This document shows, piece by piece, positions 24,988-37,240 of a DNA stretch of 64,000 bases. The DNA is from Strigamia acuminata. Taxonomy: Eukaryota > Arthropoda > Chilopoda > Geophilomorpha > Linotaeniidae. The notes beneath the pieces are model-generated. The model was given only the letters and a program-made list of their open reading frames with translations. It had not been told where the DNA came from and made no database searches. The stretch is from assembly GCA_949358305.1 (NCBI GenBank), contig OX442317.1, positions 5,274,186-5,338,185 on the forward strand, given 5' to 3'. Each line of letters opens with the position of its first letter. Position 1 is the first letter of the stretch. A program made the position numbers and the translations under genes.

Positions 24988-26661
24988 ATTGAAAAACTTA
25001 ATTACTGACAAAATAATGGAAAGCCGGGGTTGCTAATCCACAATTAAATTATCACTGAGCATATAAACTTGCTTCAACCACAAACAACTAAAGCATTTGC
25101 TAAATAAACACCTCGCATTTGGTCAAAATACCATGTAATAATACCAAATATTATCCTTCTCGAAACTTATCTTAAAAAACAGCGGAAAAGCACACCTTGC
25201 TGGTTACATTTACAAAAAGTACTACATTTTATTCTTGTGCAGAACAATACAAAGAAGGGATTAAGTCCATTTTTCCATAAATTAACATAAATGGGTCACA
25301 GGGGTAATGTAACGTCAAACGTATAAACTAAATTAGTTCCTTTTGGAACCGTCAGTTCCCACATATATTTCCCTCATTTTGAGTTTGATGCATTGCTTTA
25401 AGAATTATGCCACATTTTATCTTAATATTCGAGATCAGCAAGACAGCAACTTGAGTAATGTTGAATGAAAATCGACAACAAACTCCCACTGTCTGTAATT
25501 ATAAATTGCTGATGTGAAGGGATTGAATTGATTACCAATAATGCACTTCAGACAAGAGAAATAATGAAAGTCTGTTGGGAAAAGAGAATTAGGGCTGCAA
25601 CAAATTACAGTCAAGTAGCAGAAATAAGAGGGAAAACACAAGATGTATTTACTTTTACCTATCACCAACCTTCTGTACCATTAAACCATTAAATAGATAA
25701 CTCACCTGTGGAAAAAGAATAATATCAATAGTAGGAATAGAAAAAAGATTAATTCACAGCCATTTGTCATTTTGACAGATTAAGAAATTAAAGTAAATTT
25801 AAAACCCATTTTTCTCATCTTGCAACCTGTCATTTGGAACAAGAAAAATGTCAACAACCAGAAAACAAGTACCAGATGTTGATGTCATAACATATTACTT
25901 TTCTTTTCTTTGCTTTAAAAAAAAAGAAACACTCAGAGACAAAAATTAAAAACAGAATTAGAAAAAAAATGCCCACTTTATGGCATTAAATTACTTGATA
26001 GAAAAACTAAATGAACCTCACACTGTGTGACAATAAAAGTTACTTTCAATTACTTCGCTTTCCTACCAAAAAACTTTTCTTCACCTTTGAACTCCTAAAC
26101 AAAGAGAAAAAACTCAAATGGTGGCCAAAAAGTCCCTCATTTATTGTCCAATTCCTTGTAACATTCTGTGTCTAAGACAATAAAAAAAAAGAGAAGCCTA
26201 TTTACAGAACGAAATGACCACAAAACTCAAGTAGCAGCAACTCAACAGGATTACAGTGTTTGGGAAGAAAAAATCACAAACTGGTGACAAATAATTTCGC
26301 TCTTAAAGTGCAGTGAACAAGAAATAATTGTAGAGTGTAATATTCTTGCCCTTTATGTCTTAAAATGGCTGCGGATCTGTTGCACAAACCAGTAAACCAA
26401 TTTGGCAAACAAGAAAAAATGCGCGTATGCCTTAATCGACAAGTTTGCGCTCGATATCTTGAAGCCAAATTCGAACTTTAATTTTGTGAGCAGCTGTAGC
26501 CATTTTGGAAGACAAAAAATGTCAAGAAGTGCGTAAAATGTCCTTACGTTGCAATGCTCGTCGTTTACACCGTTTGGTTTCGGCAAGTAATTTTAAATGG
26601 GGTTCGGATACTATTGAACATTTTTATCGAGTTCCAGAAAAAAAAAACTCATAATACTTAC
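24988..26661. other. Non-coding AT-rich DNA, no gene supported
   Basis: Frames below 80 codons only, none with a recognisable domain. No RNA gene or element end was identified. Confidence 0.55.
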
Positions 26662-26993
26662 GACAGTCAGCGCACGGTATCTTGATGCTAAATTCGTACT
26701 GCGCATCCCATTCTGCGCAGATGATTTTCTAATCCCAGTTGTTATTTAGCAGTATTAAGCCTATTATTAGGCCTAATAATGCTAAAATAAAGTAAATGAA
26801 CAACAATAAACTCATCATTAAAAGTAATTCACACAGTATGACCAAAATATTTGTGTTTATTTACTTTATTTTAGCATTGATAGGCCTAATATTAGGCTTA
26901 ATACTGCTAAATAACAACTGGAATTAGAAAATCGTCTGCGCAGAATGGGATGCGCAGTACGAATTTAGCATCAAGATACCGTGCGCTCACTGT
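26662..26993. mobile_element. Long-arm foldback element (332 bp), Tc1/mariner-like ends
   Basis: The outer ends read ACAGTCAGCGCACGGTATCT on the left and, inverted, ACAGTGAGCGCACGGTATCT on the right. Arms of about 140 bp continue through GCATCCCATTCTGCGCAGA and GTATTAAGCCTA to AAAATAAAGTAAAT, leaving a loop of only about 50 bp. CAGT-initiated ends next to TA are typical of Tc1/mariner MITEs; the right side has ACTGTA and the left side TA is degenerate. Transcribed RNA would form a very long hairpin. Confidence 0.75.
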
Positions 26994-29247
26994 AGTTTTA
27001 AATTTTTATTTTGACTCATTTACGGTAAGTAATTATATAAAACACAATAGGTAGGTATTCTTAAAAATTAATGCGAGAAATTACACCTGCGGTCTATTTA
27101 AGTTATTTAACAATATTTGGCGGTCCAAGTTTCGACCTTCCGCGGTCCGGATACGGACCGCTGCATTAATGTCTTAATTTTACAAATTCGTGTGCAAACT
27201 TTCTGCACTGCTGAATTAACCATCGAGTATTTTTAGTTTTGTTTGACATCAAATTTATTATTTGAACCCAATGGGAATTTGCCATTTGTTTCAAAGATTA
27301 GAGCAGAGAAAACCTGAGGATAAATTCCTGAATTTCAAAACTTCTTTATCTCTTACAACTTTCTCCCAACCTTTAAAAATGTATGCAATAATGCATCAAG
27401 TAGTCTATATCATTAGCTTAAAAACACACATTGATTACATTTCTGTCTCAACTTGAGCCATACTTTAGAAAGGAGAAGAAAAAAAAGTTTACTTTATTAT
27501 AGCATTTCATCATTTCACAATTGAGAAATGACAAACTGCAACGTGTTACCCGCCACCTGACAACAAGACCCGCAATATAATTCGAATAAGACTATGCAAT
27601 CAATCAAATTCCTTACGTTACTGCAAATGGCGTCTCTCATATGTTCGCTACATAAATTCTCGCAGACATAAATTCTCTCTTCCGAGTTTAGCTATGCCAT
27701 TACACTCGTTTTTTCCTTTTTTTTTAATACAAATCTCCAGATTTATATTTACGATCAATTGTCATGTCAGTATCACCAACCACTCGCACATATCTAAAAG
27801 ATGAGAGATAAAATATTACAGTTTATAAACATTAAACTAAAGTTCGGTCGTATACTGTTACATAAAAGTCGACCGACTATAATTACACAAGAAAATAAGC
27901 TTTAATGCTCCATCCGCCATAACAAAACCCTAGCAGCAGGACGATGCCCAAACGACGTTTTAATATCGCCATCTAACGCCGAAAAGTTAAAAATATTTTT
28001 ATTTAACAACATTTTTCTACCAAAATTAGAAAAAAATTAAAAAAATTTAGAAATAAACCGAAACGAAACAAGCTGTAAAATTAATTGCTCGTAAACTTGG
28101 GTTTGTAACCTAAAGCTCTGAGTCTAATTATTATTATTCAGAAAACAGTCAGAAAAAAAAAAAAATCCACAAGGAAAAAATATCAAATTTTTAATTATGT
28201 CGTTAAGCACTTTTATGAAAAGATCTTTCTTTCATTCTTTCATAAACGCATCTTGTTAAGCAAAAACCCTCCAAAGAGCCATTACACAAACTTGGATTTA
28301 ATTTGAATTTTTAATATTCAGGTGACTCAATATCAACATTTTCCGCTCGAAAACCTCCATTTGTACCAATTGACTGCACCTTAAATTTAATGTTATTAAA
28401 TTTATTGTTTCTACCATCTAATTAAGTCCAACTGACTACCCTACCCCCAACAAAAAACAACAACAACATCAAACATTATTAAATTTCAACAACAACAACA
28501 AAAAATACTAGCTACGTGTTTGTTCCGTTATCATTTCTGTTATCGTAACATGACTAAAATTAATCTCCATTGTGCAACAAATTGAATGATCACAAGCACG
28601 AGCCAAAAATTAAAAGAAAAAGGAAAAAAGGAGAAATTATAAACTAGAAAATGAAGATAAATTCCGTTCACCTAACCTCAACTCCCCTGTCAATATATTG
28701 TAAGAGAAGACATCTCTCGAGGAACATTACTTTCTCTTCTTTTCAAACCCCGCAAAGAAAGAAAGAGAATAAAAAAGAAATAATGGATTGCATTGACATG
28801 TAATGCAATTTGTCATGAGATGTCGCATTTGAGGAATAAAATTTGACACGAAGATGAGCATTTGGGTGTGTAAAAATGTGAATTCCAAGCCCGTTTTCAA
28901 TTATCAATGAGTTTAATTTATGTTTCAGCCTTAGACAGCGCAGAGCAGAGCAGAGCAGAGCATCTAAGCTTTATGTGTGTGCAGAGTTCCAAATCGATCC
29001 ATTTTCCATTCTTTCTATACTCAGTACTCGCCAAGGAGTTGAGTGCGAGGTCAGGCAGCGTGCATAGTAAGCCATTGCATGTTTTAATAAGATCAAAGTT
29101 TAATGTGGTAACTTTGAGTTGCAAACACAATACGGATCCGTCTATTTTGCGGACGCAATCGGATACATTTTTTATTAGCCCATCAGAGCAAAACCGTCGT
29201 GTCTATTTACGACTTGATAAGTTTCTCTGTTGAGAATGGAGGATGTC
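26994..29247. other. Non-coding AT-rich DNA, no gene supported
   Basis: CAA-type microsatellite pieces lie at about 28455-28502. A 108-codon frame at 28907-29233 spans a pentanucleotide repeat and has no domain. Nothing else was recognised. Confidence 0.55.
28938..28967. repeat. (GCAGA)n simple repeat
   Basis: Five tandem AGAGC-type pentanucleotide units, slightly degenerate at the left edge. Confidence 0.8.
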
Positions 29248-29630
29248 TATATTCCAAACCGATACAACGTTGTCCAAACTCCTATTGGTTGAGCCAAATT
29301 ACGCCTAACTGTGGACTGTGCTCTATTATGCGGAAAGGTAGTTCCGTTTATTTTCAATGAATTTCAGTGTAAAAAGTGATTAGAATGATGGATTTTATTT
29401 ATTTGGTAATAAAATATTTATTTTATTTGCTAAAATAAGCGTTTTCCCCTTTTAATCAATCAAACAATGTTAGCATAGTTTGTTGGTTTTTTTGGCAGGT
29501 AAACAAAGGTTTAGTGTTTTATTGGTTGTGTTGCCTCGTTAGATTACAATTCTGGTGTTATGGGCTACTTTTTTGTGTCACTACACCAGTGAGACGGCTC
29601 AACCAATAGGAGTTAGGACCAAGTTCTATC
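29248..29630 (-). mobile_element. TIR element family B, copy 4 (~383 bp)
   Basis: This copy is inverted relative to the one at 15392-15766 and matches it through TAACTGTGGACTGTGCTCTA, GTGATTAGAATGATGGATTT, CAAACAATGTTAGCATAGTT and GTGTCACTACACCAGTGAG. Its ends (CTCCTATTGGTTGAGCC left and GGCTCAACCAATAGGAG right) form inverted repeats. The exact outer boundary at the right is uncertain by several bases. It is non-coding. Confidence 0.75.
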
Positions 29631-32600
29631 GCTGCAGCTGAAAGTAGGTGATGCTTGGTCTACGTCTTACCCTTTCTGCACCTTGTGCTGAAATTTGTGC
29701 TTGCATTCAAGAAGAAATTATCAACGCAAAGCGCAGAAAAGTTAAACTACAGTCTTTATACCAGCAAATACGTAAAAAGAAACAATGTGAGCATCCTGAT
29801 TGGTTTACGTAATTGTTAGGAGTTCACATACACTAAGAAAGAGGGTAATAAACAAGAACACTGCAGGGTAATAAAAGAGGTCACTGCATTACATTTATGA
29901 TGATTACAATGATTACATTTATTGTAATATATTTCACAAAATCATCATTTGCAAACCATGTATCACAAAATGCATTCTTGTTAAACTCAGTGCATTTCAA
30001 AATATATTGCAATACATTTTGAATGACATAGTGGGTGACCGCTGACCGGATAACCCGAAAATTAACATAACACTGCCATTTTATTGAGTTAAACCCGAGA
30101 CTGCCAAACATAATACTGAGGTTTTATTGAAAGCAAAGTGTGTGTAAGATACAGTACATATACATCACTTTATATCCGTGCATGTTAAACTTTAATGTGC
30201 CAACTTTAAATTTGATTTCATCACGAACCGTGTTTCCCACCACAAGTTGAAACCTCCAAGAAGCAACGTATGATGTCTAGTCTCTACGGAAACGGGTTTG
30301 GTTAATTTCGGAGCGACGAGATGAATAGAAATTGTGATTAAGTTGAAAGCTTCAAGAGATTTCGGATATTAAGCCGCCTTAAACAATTTTTTTTCCCCCA
30401 CAAAAAAATTAAATACTAATCAAATTAATTACGAATTAATTCCAATCTGTTGCGATTAAAATATCATTTAAACCATGAAAAAAGAAAATCTTAAAGCCAG
30501 ATTTCTATTTTTATCCTTATTTCACAAAACTTTAATTCCAAATGCAAATTGCCCAAGAAAAACAAACAGTAGTTATACAAAAACCAACCTCATCTGCCTA
30601 CATAAATATTCAGCAAACAACAGATGCAGCAGTCGCCATCAACTCCAGCGAGAATGTTGATCAGACACAAGAACAGCAGCAGACATAATCAATGACCAAA
30701 AGCAGCGAGAAGGTGAAATCGATCCTAAAGCAATGAAGACATATTGGTTTCCTATGTTCTTAGCATTTCCTTAAGAACACAATCACCTAAACTTGCTCGA
30801 AGACTTGAAAAAAGCAACCAAGGGACAAACAAGACCCTGATCGAACCATTTCCTTTCTTCCATTACACTCCCTGCGAACCTAACCGCAATATAAAAATCC
30901 TATTTATCACGCCTCCTTATTTTTTTCTTTTCAAACTCATTTTTTCCTCGAAAAAAATCTCCAATTAATTCAAAAATTACGTATTCTGACATTCCCAGGC
31001 CTCGAATTGACCGCTGACCACCATCTTTGACAGGAAACCGACCATCTAAACCAAACTTTCTCCCATATCGAAAGAGAGGTCACGTCTCAGCGTCGTTTTC
31101 TTCGCTTTTGTGGATGCACTCGCGAGAGACCAATCCACGAACATCCTCACCGCAAGAGACAGGTCTCTTCTGTCCGCAATGCATTCGACCTTCCCCTCCT
31201 ACTGCTATCCCTTTGCCACATCATCAGTGACCAGCAGCTGACCCGTGGGTAGTGAATTCCAATTTCCAAAAAAAAAAATATATATATAAAAAATACTAAT
31301 AATAAACCATATTTGTTTGGCCAGAATCCAAATTTTTTTTTTTTTGAATATAAGTTGGCGAGTTGCGAGTAATTCACACTCCAATTGTGGTAGGCCTACA
31401 CAATTCGATCCAAATCGAATAGAGTGCGACCATAACAGATGCTACCAACATAAGTGTTAAATATTTCACAGTGTAAGCCTCTTGTTGACAACTTTGAAAT
31501 ATTAAAGCCGTCGATTAAAGCCCTCGATTGTCACGACTGATTTATTTGTCTTTTGCAATTATAGTTTGTAAAATTGTAAAATCAATTCAAATGAATTAAA
31601 TTGAATAAATAAATAAAAAAAATTTATTTGTCATCCATTTTGCTTCTTTATCCGCTTGAAAAATCGAATTTCGCAGCACGTGCGGAAAATTGTTAATTCG
31701 GTGACACAAATGTGGTCAAAAGGTGAATCAAATTCGATGTTCCCAACTGCTGCGCACTTCTTTTAATTCCAAACAACGAACATATAAGAAAGAAACCATC
31801 GTTCTTCCCAGCAATTTTATTTTATTTTTCCCTTCAATTACTTTCAATAATCCGCTAGTATTTACTATTTGACTTCCGAAAATCCCTTATTAATAAGCGG
31901 AAGAAAAAAAAAATCACTTCCAACTAAAAAACTCAACTTTAAATTACATGTTTTCAAAGTTCATGCACCGACTTCAAATAATCATCGATTAAACCCAATT
32001 TAAAAATAAAAAAAAATTCCTTAATCACGATTCCTAATCACTATACTTTAAGGAAGATTAAATTTCTTTTTCCCGTCTCTTGTTTACCAAATAAATAAAC
32101 TAACGAAACGACCTTTCCACGACAACACGATATCTGTATCCAACTTCTGCATAACACATGAGTCGTTTTGACTAAATCTCAGTCATTGTAATTAACTCGT
32201 GTAACGGGATTAAAACGAATAAAGTTGAATAAAAGTTTTGACAAGTTGAATTCACTTAAGAAAACCACAGAGCAAATCTCAATCTCAACCGGTTTGCACA
32301 GTGCAACCTCAACGAAATTAAAGCTGCAAAAATAACAAACACCGGTCAACAAAGTGCAATTTTACAACCGTACACAACCCAACAAAAAAAAAAAGAAAAA
32401 AGAAAAAAATAATAATAATAATAAAAACCCCAACCCGAATTCCTCATAAAAAAATCATATAAAAACCAAAACATATTCATACCACTACCCCAGTTTATCT
32501 TCATTTAAAAAAAGAGAAAAAAAACATCATAAAAGACGAAAATAAACAACCAAAACAAGAAATAATTTCGAGAAAGAGCTGAAAAAAGGAAAGAAAAAAA

Positions 32601-33607
32601 ATAATAATAACAACAAACATGTCGCAAGAAACAAAAGGAAAATAAGGTTTGCGATTTTTCTTGGTCACTCGTTAACGCGGCTTTTCTATTCACTTTTGAC
32701 GACATTTTCTCTCGTTTTCCCATCAATTCAAACGTTTCCTTTAATATTTTTACACGTTAATACAAAATTTATAATCCAGATTCCTACAACAGCTGTTCGA
32801 GTTCATTTTTTCTACCAACTTCTTCACTACGTCGCTTTTAATTAAGTCCCAGTTGACCTCACCGAGTTCATTTTATAAATAATGCATATACAGAGTACAC
32901 ACCTTCCTTTCGTCACCTATCACCCATTTTTTTTTCTTAAAAATATTAAATCCGACCTTTTGAATCACCAAAATTGTAATAACACGACGCGCAAATCAAT
33001 AAAATAAATTAAAAAATTCAAATTTCCTCGCAATGCATTAGAAAATTGAAATGACATAATTTATTCTAAAAAAAAAAAAAGCAATCTAAGCTTAAGAGCG
33101 GCGGAAACAACAACAACACGAGAATGAATGTATAAAGAAAATCTAGTTTACGTTTCTCCATTAAGTAGTAGTCGAGTGTATCACCATCAAATCTATTTTT
33201 TATTACACCCTTCTTGGATCCTTTCACCCTCTTATGGACAGCCATAAAGCAAGACCAAACTACTTTTTGGTCACTTCACTTTAAATCGAGTTCTTAAATT
33301 CAGAGCTTCTACAAGAATACATAAACGTGAAATCTATCCTCCAACTTTGCTGGGTTTCACTTTCCACATCAACTGACTTTACATCCACACACGTTCACCA
33401 ACATAATGAAAAATCAGCCCGAACTGCGCTCTTAAAGTTGATCGTCTTGTCAAAAATGAAAATATTCTCACCGTCAATTTCAATAAATATCGCCGCACAA
33501 CCGCCAGCAACAAAACTACAAGCGAATCGCAGTATAAACAACTTATCTAAGTAGCTTGTTTATATTCTGTTTGCAGAATTCCAAGTTACATAAGGCCGCG
33601 ATGGAAG

Positions 33608-33645
33608 TGCTGTGCAGTGCAGTGCTGTGCAGTGCAGTGCAGCTG
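33608..33645. repeat. GTGCAGTGCA-type short tandem repeat
   Basis: TGCTGTGCAGTGCAGTGCTG repeats with small variation for about 38 bp, made of 5-bp GTGCA/GTGCT units. Confidence 0.75.
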
Positions 33646-35794
33646 ACAGGCGAATACAACAGAGGACCTCTGCACTTCGATTCCGCGGCCGTATTAAGAA
33701 TTAATGCTCTTTGATCGTGAGATTAAACAAATTCCGTATATTTCTCAGATCGTAATAGCCCGGAATGTTTACTTCCACTGCAGGTTCACATCAAACATTA
33801 AAAATTGTCTTTAAATTCCGACATATTTCATTTTTCTCAGCATCTCGGGATCTGTTGACGTTCGTTTACTTATTTATTCTTGAATTCTCCTGCGAAAAAC
33901 GCAGATTAATCTTTAATTTCTCAACTTGCTCCTTAAACGACTCTTAAATAAAATACCCTTTTTTCTCTGATTGTGCGCGGGCCCCCATTAGATCGCAGAC
34001 ACCTAATAAAAATCTAATTTTTTAACGGAAAATTTGAAAGAAACTTGCACTTACGACATTTATTGATATTTTAAGTTAACGAAGTTTTGCCATTTACCTA
34101 ACAGTTAATGCGAGGAAAAAAATTCATTTTTCCAATAGCACGCGGATGCACAATAAAATAAAATAAGGTATTTTCTTTATATACATTAAAAAAAAACTTT
34201 TTAAAAAAATACGTGCTTCTGTATACAGTATTTTTATTCTATTTTCTATCAATTTTTTCTCTTTTTTATAGTAAAAGAAACCCCACCGTCACGTTCGCAC
34301 TACAACTGAAATTTCCACAACTTAGGTCAATTTTTACAAATTTTTTGAGTGCTTTTCTGTCCCATAACACCAAACTTTTCCACAACTTCAAGCCGTGTAG
34401 CGGCACATCATCACAGACTCCAAGAACATGTCATTTCGCAAAATAGCAGCATCTTTAACGCCGTTTTGACTAGTCGCGACCGGCAATAAATCGCAAACCA
34501 CGAAACGAATAACGCATATAAAAGGCTCCCCTTCAAACACATCTTCCCAACTAAACCCAATTTTTATCATTTGCTCTGTAAATAACTCCCAGAGACCTTT
34601 CTTCCCCAACTCCCTGGAGATAAACGCAAACTTTCCTGCAACTGATCTCAAGTGCCACGTGACCATCCACTTAATCCAATATCCCACGGTAGCCAGAGAA
34701 ATAGCAACGTCTAAACCAACTGTGTTTTAGGCCGCACACAAGTAAATCGCATTTGCCGTTATTGTATGAACAGCAAAACCCCATTAACAAGTGAGCACTT
34801 AAAATGGCATTACTCAATGCTACGCAACAGCAAATAGCTAATAAAGGCGCGTAAACACCTTTGTCCGTACTCCGTCGCTCAATAACAGGAATGCCAGATG
34901 TCAATCACAAACTAACTGCAACTTGGCTGCGTTCCAAACAAAGAAAAGTACACAGGGCAAACTTCGCAGCAGACAGAAATTGGTTGAGCCAACTTTATAG
35001 TTACAAAGTGGCCAAGAACTCATAAAGACATTGTCAATACGGCGCAAGACTTTATCCCACCACTTCACAGCTCCACCATTTACTCAATTCAGGGGTCAAA
35101 AAATTGCACCGCGGGTCCCCAAAGATTTCCTCTTCAAAAGTAAGAGCTCGAGGGTCACTCAAAACTCTCCTCGTGGGTACTGAGAGCACGTCACAAGAAA
35201 GATTTGCACTTTGATTTATCACTGCGTTTGAGCTGCTACTAAATTGCCAATAAATTTCCACAATCTGCTAATGACTCTGTGCAACAGCCAAAAAAGGATG
35301 GATTGGTGACTGTGGTGAGAGAGTGCCATTCAGGATGAAGAGTTTTTCCACCATCAATTAATTTTACGTTTAGAGAAATTGAAAATTTTAATTGCAAATT
35401 CCAAGCGCATTCATTCATCATTGCTGTTTAATTGTCGTGTGCCTGCCCACTGCTATTATACGAGGTAGAGTACGATATAACAATAAACAATAACAAGTAA
35501 ATTTGGAAGCATTACATCTTAGACTTCTAAACCCCTTCTACACTTTTCTCTATAGAAATACATCTGTCCGTCTGTCCCTAAATAAAACACCAAAATAAAA
35601 GAAAATAAAGTAATAAAAAATAAAAATTTTGGCTAAAATAAAGCAACAACAAACAAAATTCCACCAAAATTTGATCAAAAATGATCAAATTCCGTAAAGT
35701 AGCCCAACAACAGCCATCAGCGACTGTCAGCGGCAAGTCTTAACAATATAAAGCAATATATTGTCAAATATATTTTTGAAGCACATGGAGCGAC

Positions 35795-35865
35795 TGAAAA
35801 CCAACTAAACACGCAGCCATTTTCCAAGTTAGATCGAGACAAGCAGTTTAAAAAGCAATTTAATT
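35795..35865 (+). repeat. Dispersed repeat E, copy 2
   Basis: ACTGAAAACCAACTAAAC, AAGTTAGATCGAGACAA and GCAGTTTAAAAAGCAATTT match 15788-15855 in order and orientation. GTTTAAAAGCAATTTCC at about 400 may be a third trace. Confidence 0.5.
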
Positions 35866-36849
35866 AAGTCTAAATTACTCCATTAATGCGCCTTGTGTTT
35901 TTATTCGTAGAAGTCAGAAAATGGCGTTTAGGTTCCCCCATTTCCACAATTAAACTTTCTTTTTGTTTTAATTTTATTTTATATGAAACAAAACAACAAT
36001 AATCTTATTACGCCAGTCACAAAGAACGAAATATAAAGAGATTTATCCATTTGAGCGTCTGTTTCAATCACAAAAGCCTATAGATTCAAGCCAAAAAGAA
36101 TTTGAGTTTGTCTTTAAGATTTACAGTGCCAAGACATTCCCACCACTTTGTTTGAAGAGTTCGAAAAGTACAAATGCCGAAAAGAGTTTAAGAAGCCCTC
36201 AGTAATTTTGATGTAAATATTTAACCTCTTCAAAATTGTATAAAATGTCAAAAAGTTTGTACAAGACGAGCAAAAGGCAGAAAAAAAAAAACAAGACTTA
36301 AAGAAGGGAAAAAGATCCGAGTAACTGAATAATAAAGAACTTTGCGCAGTCCCGTGTGAGTTGCCTGTTTATCCAATTAACTGCGAAAGGAGCAAAGTAG
36401 CTACTGCACTCGTTTTCACTTTTTTCGTTCTTACTAACAATACACTAAAGCTCGAGTTAAACCAAATTATTTATTAAAGTGAAGCCTCCTTCAGAAAAAA
36501 TTAAAAGAAACGTTTCATTGTGCTTTTCTGTTTTTTTTTTCTTTTTTTTAAATTACAGGGGAGAATGCAGAACTCATTAATTTCTCATTGCACACATAAC
36601 AAGCAAATAATTGCAATTAATATGAATTAAGTTCTTATTGCGTGTACGAGCACAGACTGGTCTTTTTCGCTTTTTGTTCGAACCCGCAAATCTTTATCCC
36701 ACAAACAACTGATAACTGCAGACGTCAACAGCCAGGTGATTACGGTTTCGATCGAGGAGAGCTTTGTTGTTTAATAAATCAATTTCTGCAAAGTTGAAGG
36801 TAAGATTGGGGGATTTAAATGACTCAAACTTTAATGTTTGATGGATTTG

Positions 36850-37240
36850 ACCAAAATACAAGTTGTTTTTGGATGAATTTATCAAATAAAAGCAGTTTTT
36901 TGATAAAATTTTCCAAATTAAAGAAGTTTTTCGATACAATGTCCCATATTAAAGCAGTTTTTTGATCAAATTTTCAAATATAAGCAGTTTTTGGACCGAT
37001 TTTTGCAAACATAAGCAGTTTTTGGACACATTTTTGCAAATATAAGCAGTTTTTGGACATATTTTTGCAAAAATAAGCAGTTTTTGGACATATTTTTGCA
37101 AAAATAAGCAGTTTTTGGACATATTTTTGCAAATATAAGCAGTTTTTGGACACATTTTTGCAAACATAAGCAGTTTTTGGACATATTTTTGCAAATATAA
37201 GCAGTTTTTAGACATATTTCTACAAATACAAGAATTTTTT
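36850..37240. repeat. 31-bp minisatellite array (~11-12 units)
   Basis: The unit AAGCAGTTTTTGGACATATT plus TTTGCAAATAT is repeated with exact 31-bp spacing; GCAG occurs at 36984, 37015, 37046, 37077, 37108, 37139, 37170 and 37201. More degenerate units lie to the left. The array has no unique spacers. Because the unit lacks stop codons on the minus strand, it keeps long minus-strand frames open (for example 36949-37440) that should not be taken as genes without other evidence. Confidence 0.9.

Larger units (their letters stand above)
29631..36849. other. Non-coding AT-rich DNA, no gene supported
   Basis: About 7 kb without a recognisable gene. 29935-30030 contains family F repeat pieces (AAATGCATT and, inverted, CAAAATGTATTGCAATATAT). 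TTAAAGCCGTCGATTAAAGC at 31503 resembles the family A terminus weakly. AAT and A/AG microsatellite stretches occur at about 32390-32425. Frames up to 99 codons (34388-34687) show no domain. Confidence 0.5.

Noticed and set aside
36984-37231. Evenly spaced repeats resembling a CRISPR array
   Set aside because: Units are contiguous with no unique spacers, and the context is eukaryotic.
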